Shown piece after piece: positions 1 to 9,642 of a DNA stretch of 34,372 nt (position 1 is its first letter; every line of letters begins with the position of its first letter). Under the pieces are notes generated by a model, which saw nothing but the letters and a program-made list of their open reading frames with translations, made no database searches and had not been told where the DNA came from. The stretch is from an uncultured Eubacteriales bacterium (lineage in GTDB: Bacteria; Bacillota; Clostridia; Christensenellales; CAG-138), in assembly GCA_902802805.1 (NCBI GenBank), contig CADCNE010000007.1, positions 1 through 34,372 of the forward strand. Reading direction: 5' to 3'. The translations under genes and the position numbers were made by a program.

Positions 1-1
1 A

Positions 2-1213
2 ATGGCAAAAGCGAAATTTGAACGGACGAAGCCCCATGTCAACGTCGGCACGATCGGCCACGTTGACCACGGCAAGACCACTCTGACCGCGGCGATCACC
101 ATGGCGCTGGCCCAGTCCGGCGAAGCGGTGGCCATGCGGTATGACGAGATCGACAAGGCGCCTGAAGAGAAGGCCCGCGGCATCACGATCAACACCGCCC
201 ACGTGGAGTACGAGACCGCGAACCGGCACTACGCCCACGTTGACTGCCCGGGTCACGCGGACTACGTGAAGAACATGATCACCGGCGCCGCTCAGATGGA
301 CGGCGCGATCCTGGTGGTTTCTGCGGCGGACGGCCCCATGCCCCAGACCCGTGAGCACATCCTGCTGGCCCGTCAGGTCGGCGTGCCCTACATCATCGTG
401 TTCCTGAACAAGGTGGACCAGGTGGACGACGACGAGCTCCTCGAGCTGGTGGAGATGGAAGTGCGTGAGCTGCTTTCCAGCTACGACTTCCCCGGCGACG
501 ATATCCCCATCATCCGCGGTTCCGCCCTGCAGGCTCTCGAAGCCCTGACCGCCGGCGAGGACGCCAAGACCTGCCCCGCCTGCAAGTGCATCTTCGAGCT
601 GATGGACGCTGTTGACAGCTACATTCCCACGCCCGAGCGTGCCTCCGACAAGCCCTTCCTGATGCCCGTCGAGGACGTGTTCACGATCACCGGCCGCGGC
701 ACCGTGGCGACGGGCCGTGTGGAGCGCGGCACCGTGAAGGTGGGCGATCCCGTGGAGATCGTGGGTCTCGTGGAGCAGAAGCGGACCTCCGTCGTTACCG
801 GCGTCGAGATGTTCCGCAAGCTTCTTGACCAGGCCATCGCGGGCGACAACATCGGCATCCTGCTGCGCGGCATCAACCGTGACCAGGTGGAGCGCGGCCA
901 GGTGGTCGCGAAGCCCGGCACCATCCACCCCCACACCCACTTTGAGGGTCAGGTGTACGTGCTGACCAAGGAAGAGGGCGGCCGTCATACGCCGTTCTTC
1001 TCCGGCTACCGTCCCCAGTTCTACTTCCGTACCACCGATGTGACGGGTTCCATCCAGCTCCCCGAGGGCGTTGAGATGGTCATGCCCGGCGACCACGTGA
1101 CGATGACGATCAAGCTGATCACCCCCATCGCCATGGAGGAAGGCCTCCGGTTCGCCATCCGTGAGGGCGGCCGCACCGTCGCCTCCGGCGTCGTGTCCAA
1201 GGTCATCGAGTAA
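2..1213 (+). CDS. tuf: Elongation factor Tu
   Basis: EF-Tu is the GTPase that carries aminoacyl-tRNA to the ribosomal A site. The 403-residue protein is full length. The P-loop GHVDHGKT (residues 19-26), the switch region with RGITI, DCPGH (81-85) and NKVD (136-139) are all intact, followed by the two beta-barrel domains ending in VVSKVIE. The G domain carries a Cys-rich stretch, CPACKC at 191-196, where most EF-Tu proteins have no cysteines. The window opens one base before the ATG, so the ribosome binding site and upstream genes are not visible. A hairpin terminator follows at once, so tuf is transcriptionally separate from the S10 operon downstream. Confidence 0.98.
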   Translation: MAKAKFERTKPHVNVGTIGHVDHGKTTLTAAITMALAQSGEAVAMRYDEIDKAPEEKARGITINTAHVEYETANRHYAHVDCPGHADYVKNMITGAAQMDGAILVVSAADGPMPQTREHILLARQVGVPYIIVFLNKVDQVDDDELLELVEMEVRELLSSYDFPGDDIPIIRGSALQALEALTAGEDAKTCPACKCIFELMDAVDSYIPTPERASDKPFLMPVEDVFTITGRGTVATGRVERGTVKVGDPVEIVGLVEQKRTSVVTGVEMFRKLLDQAIAGDNIGILLRGINRDQVERGQVVAKPGTIHPHTHFEGQVYVLTKEEGGRHTPFFSGYRPQFYFRTTDVTGSIQLPEGVEMVMPGDHVTMTIKLITPIAMEEGLRFAIREGGRTVASGVVSKVIE

Positions 1214-1218
1214 CAATC

Positions 1219-1254
1219 AAAAAAAGAGAGTCGCGATGCGGCTCTCTTTTTTTG
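1219..1254 (+). terminator. Rho-independent terminator of tuf
   Basis: The hairpin has GAGAG/CTCTC plus a CGC/GCG upper stem and a three-base GAT loop (1234-1236). It is flanked by an A-run upstream and seven T residues downstream, six bases after the tuf stop codon. Confidence 0.9.
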
Positions 1255-1357
1255 TGTCCGCTTTCAGCCGTCCGTTCTTCCCCCGGGCTTGACTGCGCGC
1301 GGCTACACCGCGCCTGAGATTCTACATATTGTATATATGTAAGCAAGGGTACCACAA

Positions 1358-1434
1358 GAGCGCAAAAATCGCTCAAAAAAAGTTTGTTTTTTCGCAAAAA
1401 AATACTTGCATTTCCCGGAAGGATAGAGTATACT
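1358..1434 (+). promoter_or_regulatory. Promoter of the S10 ribosomal protein operon with A-tract UP-like element
   Basis: The -35 is TTGCAT (1406-1411) and the -10 is TATACT (1429-1434), separated by an optimal 17 bp, giving a predicted start near 1441. Upstream are four A- or T-tracts centred near 1366, 1378, 1388 and 1399, about one helical turn apart, as expected of a curved UP element. An inverted repeat GAGCG/CGCTC spans 1358-1374. This is the only strong promoter seen upstream of the ribosomal cluster. The remainder of the 1255-1357 gap holds only an AT-rich inverted repeat at 1323-1341 (TACATAT/ATATGTA). Confidence 0.85.
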
Positions 1435-1440
1435 TCTGCT

Positions 1441-1687
1441 GTTCGCGTGTAGACCAAGGGATAACTGCGGCCTGCAGGCGGGTCCGAGCAGGAGGTTGCC
1501 GGCTGCCATCCGGGTAATTTCTGTCGGGCCAACGCTTCAAAACCAACAGAAGCGGGGGCAAAAATAGCGGGCAGGGTGGTATCCTAAACCGAACGATGTG
1601 TGGCCGAGAGGCCGCGCATGAATCAAGAGTTAGGAAACACACGGCCCCGTGTACTGCCCAATTACAGAAGGAGGAAGAAACAATAAC
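1441..1687 (+). promoter_or_regulatory. Structured 5' leader of the S10 operon
   Basis: The predicted leader is about 245 nt and has no convincing ORF. A hairpin CGCTTC/GAAGCG lies at 1533-1554. A three-way junction follows. It is closed by GGGCAG (1569-1574) with CTGCCC (1654-1659). One arm is TCCTAA (1582-1587)/TTAGGA (1630-1635), topped by a 10-bp stem (1596-1605/1610-1619) with a GAGA tetraloop. The other is ACACG/CGTGT at 1639-1652. The fold ends nine bases before the Shine-Dalgarno AAGGAGG (1668-1674). S10 operons in other bacteria are autoregulated by L4 through the leader. That this leader does the same is inference. Confidence 0.55.
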
Positions 1688-1996
1688 ATGGCAAACCAAA
1701 GAATCCGCATCAAGTTGAAGGGCTATGAGCACGGCCTCGTCGACGCCAGCGCCGAAAAGATCGTGGAAACCGCCCGCCGGACCGGGGCTCAGGTCTCCGG
1801 ACCCATCCCCCTGCCCACCGAGAAGGAGGTCGTGACCATCCTGCGTGCTGTCCATAAGTACAAGGATTCCCGCGAGCAGTTCGAGACCAGGACGCACAAG
1901 CGCCTTATCGACATCCTGCAGCCCTCCGCCAAGACCGTGGACGCCCTCATGAAGCTGGATCTGCCCGCCGGTGTGGATATCGAGATCAAGCTGTAA
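1688..1996 (+). CDS. rpsJ: 30S ribosomal protein S10
   Basis: S10 is a small-subunit head protein and in many bacteria a NusG/NusB partner in antitermination. The 102-residue product begins [15 protein letters not shown] and has the usual length. The reading frame is open 13 codons further upstream, but this ATG matches the family start and has AAGGAGG at 1668-1674 (spacing 13 bases, rather long). It is the first gene of the long ribosomal operon, directly behind the structured leader. Confidence 0.97.
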   Translation: MANQRIRIKLKGYEHGLVDASAEKIVETARRTGAQVSGPIPLPTEKEVVTILRAVHKYKDSREQFETRTHKRLIDILQPSAKTVDALMKLDLPAGVDIEIKL

Positions 1997-2017
1997 GTTT
2001 AACGGAGGTATGAACCA

Positions 2018-2644
2018 ATGAAGAAAGCCATTTTGGGCAAGAAGATCGGTATGACGCAGCTCTTTAGGGCTGACGGTACCATGATCCCCGTCACAGTCGT
2101 CGAAGCCGGTCCGTGCCCCGTCGTTCAGAAGAAGACCGTAGCCAAGGAAGGCTACGATGCCGTGCAGGTCGGCTTTTGCGAACTGCGCGAGAAGCTGGCC
2201 AACAAGCCCCTCAAGGGCCATTGCGCCAAGGCCGGTGTGAAGGCCATGCGGTATCTCCGCGAGCTCAAGCTCGACGACGCCGCTGCCTACGAAGTGGGCC
2301 AGGTCATCACCTGTGACGTGTTCGCCGAGGGCGAGCGCGTGGACGTGACCGGCGTCAGCAAGGGCAAGGGCTTCGAAGGCAACATCAAGCGGTGGAACCA
2401 GAGCCGCGGCCGCAAGACCCACGGTTCCCACTCCTACCGGGTCGCCGGTTCCATGGGCGCCTGCACTTACCCCGGCGAAGTTTTCCGCACCAAGCACCTT
2501 CCCGGCCACATGGGCAGTGAGACCATCACCATCCAGAACCTGGAAGTCGCTCGCGTGGACGCCGCTCGGAACCTGCTGCTCATCAAGGGCGCCATCCCCG
2601 GCGCCAAGGGCTCCATGGTCACCGTGAAGAGCACCGTGAAATAA
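2018..2644 (+). CDS. rplC: 50S ribosomal protein L3
   Basis: L3 is an early assembly protein whose long loop reaches toward the peptidyl transferase centre. The 208-residue protein starts [16 protein letters not shown] and contains the conserved loop around [17 protein letters not shown]. The start has GGAGGT at 2004-2009. It sits 21 bases after rpsJ and 14 before rplD, the standard S10 operon order. Confidence 0.97.
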   Translation: MKKAILGKKIGMTQLFRADGTMIPVTVVEAGPCPVVQKKTVAKEGYDAVQVGFCELREKLANKPLKGHCAKAGVKAMRYLRELKLDDAAAYEVGQVITCDVFAEGERVDVTGVSKGKGFEGNIKRWNQSRGRKTHGSHSYRVAGSMGACTYPGEVFRTKHLPGHMGSETITIQNLEVARVDAARNLLLIKGAIPGAKGSMVTVKSTVK

Positions 2645-2658
2645 GGAGGAAAGAAGAT

Positions 2659-3279
2659 ATGCCTAACGTAGCATTGTACGATATTACCGGTAAGGTCATT
2701 GGCGATATCGAGCTTTCCGAGAATGTATTTGGTCAGCCCGTCAACGAGCCCGTTCTCCATCAGGTGGTCGTGGCTCACCTCGCCAACTGCCGTCAGGGCA
2801 CCCAGAGCGCCAAGACCCGCAGTGAAGTTTCCGGCGGCGGCAAGAAGCCCTATCGTCAGAAGGGCACCGGCCGCGCCCGTCAGGGTTCCACCCGCGCCCC
2901 CCAGTGGACACACGGCGGCGTGGTGTTCGCACCCAAGCCCCGCGACTACACCCAGCAGGTCAACCGCAAGGTGAAGCGCATCGCCCTCAAGTCCGCCCTT
3001 TCCTCCAAGGTCGCCGACAGCGAGCTCATCGTGTTCGATGCACTGAACATTGAAGCTCCTAAGACCAAGGAAATGGTGAAGGTCCTCAAGGCCGTGGACG
3101 TGGAGAAGGCCCTGATCGTGCTTCCCGAGAAGGACGAGACCGTGGAGCGGGCGGCCGCCAACATCCCCGGCGTCAAGACCACCCTGGTCGGCACCCTGAA
3201 CACCTACGAGGTGCTCAAGTACAAGAAACTGATCCTCACCAAGGATTCCGTTGCAAAAATCGAGGAGGTGTACGTCTGA
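2659..3279 (+). CDS. rplD: 50S ribosomal protein L4
   Basis: L4 lines the polypeptide exit tunnel and, in E. coli, represses the S10 operon by binding its leader. The 206-residue protein contains the tunnel loop with GGGKKPYRQKGTGRARQG near residues 53-70. A Shine-Dalgarno AAGGAGG stands just upstream. The stop overlaps the rplW start by one base (TGATG), which implies translational coupling. If the leader at 1441-1687 is autoregulated, L4 is the first candidate ligand. Confidence 0.97.
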   Translation: MPNVALYDITGKVIGDIELSENVFGQPVNEPVLHQVVVAHLANCRQGTQSAKTRSEVSGGGKKPYRQKGTGRARQGSTRAPQWTHGGVVFAPKPRDYTQQVNRKVKRIALKSALSSKVADSELIVFDALNIEAPKTKEMVKVLKAVDVEKALIVLPEKDETVERAAANIPGVKTTLVGTLNTYEVLKYKKLILTKDSVAKIEEVYV

Positions 3280-3575
3280 TGAAGAGCGCTTATGATATCG
3301 TGAAGGCTCCCATCCTCACCGAGAAGAGCTACGATTACATCGCCCACCGGGTCTACACGTTCGAAGTGGCCAAGAGCGCCAACAAGATCGAGATCGCCAA
3401 GGCCGTGGAAGAGATCTTCGACGTGAAAGTCCAGAGCGTGCACACCGTGAACAAGCTGGGCAAGATCAAGCGGCAGGGCCGGTACGAAGGCCGTCGTCCT
3501 TCCACCAAGAAGGCCTATGTGAAGCTGACGAATGAGTCCAAGGGCATCGAGCTCTTCGACGGCATCGCCCAGTAA
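3279..3575 (+). CDS. rplW: 50S ribosomal protein L23
   Basis: L23 sits at the tunnel exit and docks trigger factor and SRP. The 98-residue protein begins [18 protein letters not shown] and keeps the basic loop [20 protein letters not shown]. It shares one base with the end of rplD. Its own upstream GAGGAGG lies inside rplD. Confidence 0.97.
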   Translation: MKSAYDIVKAPILTEKSYDYIAHRVYTFEVAKSANKIEIAKAVEEIFDVKVQSVHTVNKLGKIKRQGRYEGRRPSTKKAYVKLTNESKGIELFDGIAQ

Positions 3576-3586
3576 GGAGGAAGAAA

Positions 3587-4423
3587 ATGGCTATTCGCAA
3601 GATCAATCCGACCACTCCGGGCCAGCGCGGCATGACCGTCTCCGCCTTTGAGGAGATCACCCGCACCACCCCCGAAAAGTCTCTGACCACCGATATGCGC
3701 AAGCGGGCCGGCCGCAACTTCTCCGGCCGCATCACCGTCCGGCATCAGGGCGGCGGCGCCAAGCGCAAGTACCGCATCGTGGACTTCAAGCGCAACAAGG
3801 ACGACGTGCCCGGCAAGGTCTTCTCCATCGAGTACGACCCCAACCGCTCCGCCAACATCGCCCTCATCCACTACGCCGACGGCGAGAAGCGCTACATCAT
3901 CGCGCCCCTCGGCCTGAAGGTAGGCGACCAGATCGTCTCCGGCGCGGCTGCCGACATCAAGGTCGGCAACACCCTGCCTCTCGAGAACATCCCCGTGGGC
4001 ACCATGATCCACTGCGTGGAGCTGGTCCCCGGCAAGGGCGCTCAGCTCGTTCGGTCCGCCGGCAACGCGGCCCAGCTCATCGCCAAGGAGAATGGCTTCG
4101 GCCAGGTCCGTCTCCCCAGCGGTGAGGTCCGCCTGATCCCCCTGAAGGCTCGGGCGACCATCGGCCAGGTCGGCAACGTGGACTTCCAGAACATCATGAT
4201 CGGCAAGGCCGGCCGGACCCGTCACATGGGCATCCGTCCCACCGTCCGCGGCTCCGTCATGAACCCCAACGACCACCCCCACGGCGGCGGCGAGGGCAAG
4301 AGCCCCATCGGTCGTCCCGGTCCCGTGACCCCCTGGGGCAAGCCCGCGCTGGGTTATAAGACGCGGAAGACCAAGAACAAGAGCAACAAGTACATCGTGC
4401 GCCGCAGGAACGGCGGTAAGTAA
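3587..4423 (+). CDS. rplB: 50S ribosomal protein L2
   Basis: L2 is needed for subunit association and peptidyl transferase assembly. The 278-residue protein is full length, and the signature [16 protein letters not shown] near residues 228-243 carries the conserved His of the catalytic-centre neighbourhood. A GGAGG site precedes the ATG. It is 11 bases after rplW, in standard order. Confidence 0.98.
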   Translation: MAIRKINPTTPGQRGMTVSAFEEITRTTPEKSLTTDMRKRAGRNFSGRITVRHQGGGAKRKYRIVDFKRNKDDVPGKVFSIEYDPNRSANIALIHYADGEKRYIIAPLGLKVGDQIVSGAAADIKVGNTLPLENIPVGTMIHCVELVPGKGAQLVRSAGNAAQLIAKENGFGQVRLPSGEVRLIPLKARATIGQVGNVDFQNIMIGKAGRTRHMGIRPTVRGSVMNPNDHPHGGGEGKSPIGRPGPVTPWGKPALGYKTRKTKNKSNKYIVRRRNGGK

Positions 4424-4441
4424 CGGGAAGGAGTAAGGATA

Positions 4442-4723
4442 ATGAGCAGATCGGTTAAAAAAGGACCGTTTGTAAGCGACGTTCTCTATGATCGCATCCA
4501 GGCGATGAACGAGAGCGGCAAGAAGACCGTTGTTAAGACCTGGTCCCGTTCTTCCACGATCTTCCCCGAGTTCGTCGGCCACACCATCGCGGTCCACGAC
4601 GGGAAGAAGCACGTTCCGGTGTACGTCACCGAGGAAATGGTCGGGCACAAGCTGGGCGAGTTCGCCCCCACCCGCACCTTCCGTGGCCACAGGGGCTCCG
4701 AGAAGTCCTCTGGCGCGAAGTAA
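4442..4723 (+). CDS. rpsS: 30S ribosomal protein S19
   Basis: S19 is a 30S head protein that contacts S13 and the intersubunit bridge. The 93-residue product begins [19 protein letters not shown] and ends with [24 protein letters not shown] upstream supplies the ribosome binding site. Confidence 0.97.
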   Translation: MSRSVKKGPFVSDVLYDRIQAMNESGKKTVVKTWSRSSTIFPEFVGHTIAVHDGKKHVPVYVTEEMVGHKLGEFAPTRTFRGHRGSEKSSGAK

Positions 4724-4734
4724 GGAGGAAAGTT

Positions 4735-5124
4735 ATGGCAACCAGAAGCAAAACCAAGACCGCCTACCGTCATGAGCACGCTGACAAGCGGCCCCATGCC
4801 ACGGCGAAATACATCCGCATCGCTACCCGCAAGTGCACCATCGTGGCGGACTTGATCCGGGGCAAGAGCGTGAAGGAGGCCCAGGCCATCCTGACCTACT
4901 GCCCGAAAGCGGCTGCGGCGCCCATGCTGAAGGTCCTCAACTCCGCCGTCGCCAACGCGGAGAACAACCTGGAGCTGAACCGTGACGATCTCTTCGTGGC
5001 CGAAGCCTTCGCCAATCAGGGTCCCACCCTGAAGCGCTTTAGGGCCCGGGCCCGGGGTTCCGCCTCTTCCATTCTGAAGCGGACCAGCCATCTCACGGTG
5101 ATTCTCGACCAGCAGGCCAAGTAA
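4735..5124 (+). CDS. rplV: 50S ribosomal protein L22
   Basis: L22 lines the exit tunnel with a long beta-hairpin, here the segment [18 protein letters not shown]. At 129 residues it is longer than the usual ~110, owing to a basic N-terminal stretch ([20 protein letters not shown]) before the conserved [13 protein letters not shown]. The start has AAGGAGG at good spacing, so the extension is probably real. It lies 11 bases after rpsS and 12 before rpsC. Confidence 0.96.
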   Translation: MATRSKTKTAYRHEHADKRPHATAKYIRIATRKCTIVADLIRGKSVKEAQAILTYCPKAAAAPMLKVLNSAVANAENNLELNRDDLFVAEAFANQGPTLKRFRARARGSASSILKRTSHLTVILDQQAK

Positions 5125-5136
5125 GGAGGAAAGAAC

Positions 5137-5796
5137 ATGGGTCAGAAAGTTAATCCCAACGGTTTCCGCATCGGCGTCATTCGTGACTGGAACACCCGTT
5201 GGTACGCTCCGAAAAAGGACTTTGCGGATTACCTCGTGGAGGATCACAAGATCCGTGAGTTTGTGAAGAAGAAGTACTACGCGGCCAACATCTCCCGCAT
5301 CGGGATCGATCGGGCCGCCGGCAAGATCTCTGTGAGCATCTTCACCGCCCGTCCGGGCATGCTCATCGGCAAGGGCGGCGCCGGGATCGACGCCATCAAG
5401 GCCGACATCGCTAACGAGATCGGCAAGCCCGTCAACGTGAACATCATGGAGATCCGGGACCCCGATGCCGACGCCCAGCTGGTCGCGGAGAACATCGCCG
5501 CTCAGCTCGAGAAGCGCATCAGCTTCCGGCGGGCCATGAAGCAGGCCATGCAGCGGGCCATGCAGCGCCCCGGCGTGAAGGGCATCAAGCTCAGCTGCGC
5601 CGGCCGTCTCGGCGGCGCCGAGATCGCCCGGAGCGAGGGATACCATGACGGTTCCATCCCCCTGCAGACCATGCGCGCGGACATCCACTACGGGTTCGCG
5701 GAAGCCCACACCACCTACGGCCGGATCGGCTGCAAGGTTTGGATCTACAAGGGCGAAGTGCTTGGCAAGTCCAAGCGCAAGGAAGGAGGCAGATAA
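5137..5796 (+). CDS. rpsC: 30S ribosomal protein S3
   Basis: S3 is part of the mRNA entry channel and its helicase activity. The 219-residue protein begins [18 protein letters not shown] and has a type II KH domain with the GKGG loop ([15 protein letters not shown], near residues 69-83). The C-terminal domain carries the conserved [21 protein letters not shown] Shine-Dalgarno AAGGAGG precedes the start. Confidence 0.97.
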   Translation: MGQKVNPNGFRIGVIRDWNTRWYAPKKDFADYLVEDHKIREFVKKKYYAANISRIGIDRAAGKISVSIFTARPGMLIGKGGAGIDAIKADIANEIGKPVNVNIMEIRDPDADAQLVAENIAAQLEKRISFRRAMKQAMQRAMQRPGVKGIKLSCAGRLGGAEIARSEGYHDGSIPLQTMRADIHYGFAEAHTTYGRIGCKVWIYKGEVLGKSKRKEGGR

Positions 5797-5798
5797 CC

Positions 5799-6230
5799 AT
5801 GTTGATGCCTAAGAGAGTGAAACACCGCAGGGTGTTCCGCGGCAGAATGAAGGGCAGCGCCCATCGGGGCAACACCATCAGCTACGGCGAATACGGCCTG
5901 GTAGCTCTGGAGCCCTCCTGGATCACCAGCACCCAGATCGAGGCCGCTCGTGTGGCCATGACCCGTTTCACCAAGCGTGGCGGTCAGGTCTGGATCAAGA
6001 TCTTCCCGGATAAGCCCGTTACCGAAAAGCCCGCCGAGACCCGCATGGGTTCCGGCAAAGGTTCCCCCGAATACTGGGTGGCCGTGGTCAAGCCCGGCCG
6101 CGTCATGTTCGAGATCGCAGGCGTTGAAGAAAGCATCGCCAAGGAAGCCCTCCGTCTTGCCGGGCACAAGCTGCCCATCCGCTGCAAGATCGTGAAGAAA
6201 GAAGCGGCTCAGGAAGGAGCAGAAGCATGA
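5799..6230 (+). CDS. rplP: 50S ribosomal protein L16
   Basis: L16 organises the A-site side of the 50S subunit. I use the ATG at 5799, giving 143 residues ([19 protein letters not shown]), the usual length. The frame is open 20 codons further upstream, but that would run deep into rpsC and lacks family similarity. The AAGGAGG inside the last codons of rpsC is well placed. The stop overlaps the rpmC start as ATGA. Confidence 0.96.
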   Translation: MLMPKRVKHRRVFRGRMKGSAHRGNTISYGEYGLVALEPSWITSTQIEAARVAMTRFTKRGGQVWIKIFPDKPVTEKPAETRMGSGKGSPEYWVAVVKPGRVMFEIAGVEESIAKEALRLAGHKLPIRCKIVKKEAAQEGAEA

Positions 6231-6430
6231 AGGCTGAAGAACTGAGAAAAATGTCTGTTGCTGACCTGGAAAAGCAGGAGAAGGACCTGAAGGCTGAGCT
6301 CTTCAACCTCCGCTTCCAGACCGTGACCGGTCAGATCAGCAACCCCAGCCGCATCGGCGCCTGCAAGAAGGACATCGCACGGATCAAGACCATTCTCCGG
6401 CAGCGTGAGCTCGCTGGCAGTGCCGAGTGA
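6227..6430 (+). CDS. rpmC: 50S ribosomal protein L29
   Basis: L29 lies near the tunnel exit beside L23. The 67-residue protein is two helices: [21 protein letters not shown], then the conserved [19 protein letters not shown]. It overlaps rplP by four bases and is probably translationally coupled to it. Confidence 0.96.
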   Translation: MKAEELRKMSVADLEKQEKDLKAELFNLRFQTVTGQISNPSRIGACKKDIARIKTILRQRELAGSAE

Positions 6431-6444
6431 GGAGGAAGTAAGAA

Positions 6445-6708
6445 ATGGAACAGGTAATTAGAGGTTATCGCAAGACCCGCACCGGCGTCGTTGTCAGCGA
6501 TAAGATGGATAAGACGGTGGTCGTCGCCATCTCCACCAAGGTCCGCCATCCCCTGTACGGCAAGATGGTCAACCGGACCCGTAAGTTCAAGGCCCACGAC
6601 GAGGAGAACCAGTGCGGCATCGGCGACACCGTGCGCATCATGGAAACTCGTCCGATCTCCAAGGATAAGCGCTGGCGCGTGGTGGAGATCATCGAGAAGG
6701 CCAAGTAA
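6445..6708 (+). CDS. rpsQ: 30S ribosomal protein S17
   Basis: S17 is a primary 16S rRNA binder with an OB fold. The 87-residue protein carries [18 protein letters not shown] at its N terminus and [11 protein letters not shown] in the conserved loop. GAGGAGG lies just before the ATG. Confidence 0.96.
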   Translation: MEQVIRGYRKTRTGVVVSDKMDKTVVVAISTKVRHPLYGKMVNRTRKFKAHDEENQCGIGDTVRIMETRPISKDKRWRVVEIIEKAK

Positions 6709-6720
6709 GGGGAGGTAAAT

Positions 6721-7089
6721 ATGATTCAGCCTCAAACCAGATTGAAGGTGGCCGACAACTCCGGCGCCAAAGAGATCATGTGCATCCGGGTCCTGGGCGG
6801 CTCCTCCCGCAAGTTCGCGGGCATCGGCGATGTGATCGTCGCCTCCGTCAAGACCGCCACCCCCGGCGGCACCGTAAAGAAGAAGGACGTGGTCAAGGCC
6901 GTGGTCGTGCGGCCCGTCGCCGAAACCACCCGTCCCGATGGCAGCCACATCCGTTTCGACGACAACGCGGCCGTCATCATCAACGACGACAAGCAACCCC
7001 GCGGCACCCGTATCTTCGGGCCCGTGGCCCGGGAACTGCGTGAGAAGGATTACATGAAGATCGTTTCTCTCGCGCCCGAAGTTCTGTAA
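6721..7089 (+). CDS. rplN: 50S ribosomal protein L14
   Basis: L14 sits at the subunit interface (bridge B8) and is the docking site of the silencing factor RsfS. The 122-residue protein starts [21 protein letters not shown] and has the typical C terminus [24 protein letters not shown]. Spacing to neighbours is 12 bases on both sides. Confidence 0.97.
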   Translation: MIQPQTRLKVADNSGAKEIMCIRVLGGSSRKFAGIGDVIVASVKTATPGGTVKKKDVVKAVVVRPVAETTRPDGSHIRFDDNAAVIINDDKQPRGTRIFGPVARELREKDYMKIVSLAPEVL

Positions 7090-7101
7090 GGAGGTAAAGA
7101 T

Positions 7102-7431
7102 ATGAACACTTTGAACGTCAAGAAGGGCGATCGGGTCCGTATCATCTCCGGCAAGGACGCTGGCAAGGAAGGCAAGATCTTGACCGCGTTCCCCTCCAAG
7201 GAGCGGGTCATCGTCGAGGGCTGCAACATGGTCACCCGCCATGTGAAGCCTCGTCGGCAGGGTGAGGCCGGCGGCCGCATCGAGCAGGCCGGCACCATCC
7301 ATGTGTCCAATGTGCAGCTCGTTTGCCCCAGCTGCAAGATGCCCACCCGCGTTGGCCACGCCATCGTGGAGAAGAACGGCAAGAAGGTCTCTGTCCGCGT
7401 GTGCAAGCAGTGCGGCAAGCAGATCGACTAA
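7102..7431 (+). CDS. rplX: 50S ribosomal protein L24 with four-cysteine C-terminal motif
   Basis: L24 is an assembly initiator. The 109-residue protein has the KOW core (KKGDRVRIISGKDAGKEGKI, residues 5-24). The C terminus has a CPSC pair and a CKQC pair separated by about 24 residues, a likely zinc ribbon of the kind seen in many L24 proteins. GGAGGT precedes the start. Confidence 0.96.
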   Translation: MNTLNVKKGDRVRIISGKDAGKEGKILTAFPSKERVIVEGCNMVTRHVKPRRQGEAGGRIEQAGTIHVSNVQLVCPSCKMPTRVGHAIVEKNGKKVSVRVCKQCGKQID

Positions 7432-7451
7432 GGCGGAAGGAGGAACGCTAA

Positions 7452-8069
7452 ATGGCTAAGAAAGAAGCAAACCAGGCCCCTGCCAAGGCCAAGAAGGCCC
7501 AGGCCGAAGCCAAGCCCTTTACCGGCGAACCCCGCCTGAAGGTCAAATACCGTGAGACGGTCGTCCCCGGCCTCAAGGAGAAGTTCCACTATGAGAACGT
7601 CATGATGATCCCCAAGCTGGACAAGATCATCATCAACATGGGTCTCGGCTCCGAGAAGGACAACCCCAAGGGCATCGAGACCGCCGTCGCTCAGCTCTCC
7701 GCCATCGCCGGTCAGGCCGCCGTGGTGACCAAGGCCAAGAAGTCCGTCGCGAACTTCAAAGTTCGTGAGGGCATGACCATCGGCGCCAAGGTGACCCTCC
7801 GCGGCGACAAGATGTACTACTTCGCCGACAAGCTCATGAACATCGTGCTGCCCCGCGTCCGCGACTTCCACGGCGTGTCCGACAAGTCCTTCGACGGCCG
7901 CGGCAACTACGCCATGGGCGTCCGGGAGCAGCTGATCTTCCCCGAGATCAACTACGACGACGTTGACAAGGTGCGCGGCATGAACATCGTGTTCGTCACC
8001 AGCGCCAAGACCGATGAGGAAGCCAAAGAGCTGCTCGCTCTCCTCGGCATGCCTTTCGTTCAGGAGTAA
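7452..8069 (+). CDS. rplE: 50S ribosomal protein L5 with N-terminal extension
   Basis: L5 binds 5S rRNA in the central protuberance. The 205-residue protein is about 25 residues longer than the usual ~180. Family similarity begins at [14 protein letters not shown] (residue 28), after an Ala/Lys-rich leader ([19 protein letters not shown]). The upstream GGAAGGAGG at spacing ~8 supports the long start, and no methionine exists nearer the conserved region. The tail is probably disordered and RNA-binding (inference). Confidence 0.96.
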   Translation: MAKKEANQAPAKAKKAQAEAKPFTGEPRLKVKYRETVVPGLKEKFHYENVMMIPKLDKIIINMGLGSEKDNPKGIETAVAQLSAIAGQAAVVTKAKKSVANFKVREGMTIGAKVTLRGDKMYYFADKLMNIVLPRVRDFHGVSDKSFDGRGNYAMGVREQLIFPEINYDDVDKVRGMNIVFVTSAKTDEEAKELLALLGMPFVQE

Positions 8070-8084
8070 TAAGGAGGAGCGATC

Positions 8085-8270
8085 ATGGCTAAATTGAGCA
8101 AGAAACTGAAGCAGCAGGCTGCTCCCAAATACAGCACCCGCGCTTACACCCGCTGCCGCATCTGCGGCCGGCCCCATTCCGTGCTGCGCAAGTATGGCAT
8201 CTGCCGTATCTGCTTTAGGAACGAGGCCTACGCGGGCAACATCCCCGGCGTCCGTAAGGCCAGCTGGTAA
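8085..8270 (+). CDS. rpsN: 30S ribosomal protein S14, zinc-binding type (type Z)
   Basis: S14 is a late-assembling 30S head protein. This is the short 61-residue form with two CxxC pairs: CRIC in [11 protein letters not shown] and CRIC in [10 protein letters not shown]. That is the zinc-dependent form rather than the ~90-residue zinc-free paralogue. AAGGAGG precedes the start. Confidence 0.97.
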   Translation: MAKLSKKLKQQAAPKYSTRAYTRCRICGRPHSVLRKYGICRICFRNEAYAGNIPGVRKASW

Positions 8271-8284
8271 AGGAGGAAACCAAG

Positions 8285-8677
8285 ATGACTGATACCATCG
8301 CAGATATGCTGACTCGCATCCGCAACGCTCTCGTTGCCAAGCATGAGTCCGTGGACGTGCCCTGCTCCACCATCAAGAAGGCCATCGCCGAGATCCTGGT
8401 GGAAGAAGGCTACAGCAAGTCCTATGAGATCATCGAGGACGACCTCGTAAAGACCATCCGCATCCAGCTCAAGTACGGTCCCAACAAGCAGCGCGTCATC
8501 GTGGGCATCAAGCGGATCTCCCGCCCCGGCCTTCGTGTGTACGCCCGCAAGGACGAGATCCCCAAGGTCCTGGGCGGCCTGGGCATCGCGATCCTGTCCA
8601 CCTCCCGCGGCGTCATGACCGATCGGGAAGCCCGTAAACTCGGCGTCGGCGGCGAAGTGCTGGCCTTCGTCTGGTAA
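8285..8677 (+). CDS. rpsH: 30S ribosomal protein S8
   Basis: S8 binds the central domain of 16S rRNA and in E. coli represses the spc operon. The 130-residue protein begins [20 protein letters not shown] and ends with the conserved [20 protein letters not shown] segment. AAAGGAGG lies before the start. Confidence 0.97.
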   Translation: MTDTIADMLTRIRNALVAKHESVDVPCSTIKKAIAEILVEEGYSKSYEIIEDDLVKTIRIQLKYGPNKQRVIVGIKRISRPGLRVYARKDEIPKVLGGLGIAILSTSRGVMTDREARKLGVGGEVLAFVW

Positions 8678-8697
8678 GATAATCAGGAGGAAAAGAA

Positions 8698-9240
8698 ATG
8701 TCACGTATCGGAAAACTTCCGGTGAAGATCGACACCGGAGTGACAATCACGGTCGACGACAGCAATGTTGTGACCGTCAAGGGCCCCAAGGGCACGTTGT
8801 CACAGCAGATGCACCCTGATATGCAGATCGAGCAGGACAACGGTGTCCTCACCGTCAAGCGTCCCAGCGACGACAAGGCCCATCGGGCCCTGCATGGTTT
8901 GACCCGGAGCCTCATCCACAACATGGTGGTGGGCGTGACCGCCGGCTTCGAGAAGAAGCTGGAGATCGTGGGCACCGGCTATCGTGCCCAGCTCCAGGGC
9001 AAGAACCTGGTCCTCAACATGGGTTTCTCCCATCCCGTTGAGTTCCAGCCCCCCCAGGGCATCACCTTCGAGGTGCCCGCTCCCAACAAGATCTCCGTGA
9101 AGGGCATCGACAAGCAGGCCGTGGGCCAGGTCGCCGCCAACGTTCGCGAGGTCCGGCCTCCCGAGCCCTACAAGGGCAAGGGCATTCGCTATGAAGGCGA
9201 AGTGGTCCTCCGCAAGGAAGGCAAAGCCGGTAAGAAATAA
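8698..9240 (+). CDS. rplF: 50S ribosomal protein L6
   Basis: L6 lies near the factor-binding site. The 180-residue protein starts [11 protein letters not shown]. The C-terminal repeat contains the signature [17 protein letters not shown]. It has CAGGAGG upstream and a 21-base gap to rplR. Confidence 0.97.
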   Translation: MSRIGKLPVKIDTGVTITVDDSNVVTVKGPKGTLSQQMHPDMQIEQDNGVLTVKRPSDDKAHRALHGLTRSLIHNMVVGVTAGFEKKLEIVGTGYRAQLQGKNLVLNMGFSHPVEFQPPQGITFEVPAPNKISVKGIDKQAVGQVAANVREVRPPEPYKGKGIRYEGEVVLRKEGKAGKK

Positions 9241-9261
9241 GAGAGGAAGGAGAGCTGAAAG

Positions 9262-9630
9262 ATGTATTCTAAGATCGATAAGAATGCGGTGCGTAAAGCT
9301 CGTCACCATCGTATGCGTCTTCACATCAACGGCACGCCTGAGCGTCCCCGTCTCAATGTGTATCGCAGCACCGTGCACATCTATGCACAGGTCATCGACG
9401 ACACCACCGGCAACACCTTGGCTGCTGCTTCCACTCTGGACGGACAGCTCAAGGAGCAGCTCGCCGGCAAGAACAAGACCGAAGCGGCCAAGCTGGTCGG
9501 CAAGCTCGTGGGCGAGAGGGCCCTCGAAAAGGGCGTGAAGAAGGTCGTGTTCGATCGCGGCGGTTACCTCTACACCGGTCGGGTGGCTGCCCTGGCTCAG
9601 GGCGCCAGAGACGCCGGCCTGGACTTTTAA
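9262..9630 (+). CDS. rplR: 50S ribosomal protein L18
   Basis: L18 binds 5S rRNA with L5. The 122-residue protein has the basic N terminus [20 protein letters not shown] and the closing signature [32 protein letters not shown] serves as ribosome binding site. Confidence 0.97.
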   Translation: MYSKIDKNAVRKARHHRMRLHINGTPERPRLNVYRSTVHIYAQVIDDTTGNTLAAASTLDGQLKEQLAGKNKTEAAKLVGKLVGERALEKGVKKVVFDRGGYLYTGRVAALAQGARDAGLDF

Positions 9631-9642
9631 GGAGGAAACAAC

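Noticed and set aside
1343..1380. Minus-strand promoter (TTGTGG-18-TACAAT) pointing toward tuf
   Set aside because: No gene lies downstream on that strand before tuf. An antisense RNA is possible but unsupported.
1373..2509. Long minus-strand open frame opposite rpsJ and rplC
   Set aside because: It is the antisense shadow of GC-rich ribosomal genes, with no ribosome binding site or recognisable domain. Similar long shadows lie opposite most genes here, for example 14122-16599 and 17461-20973.
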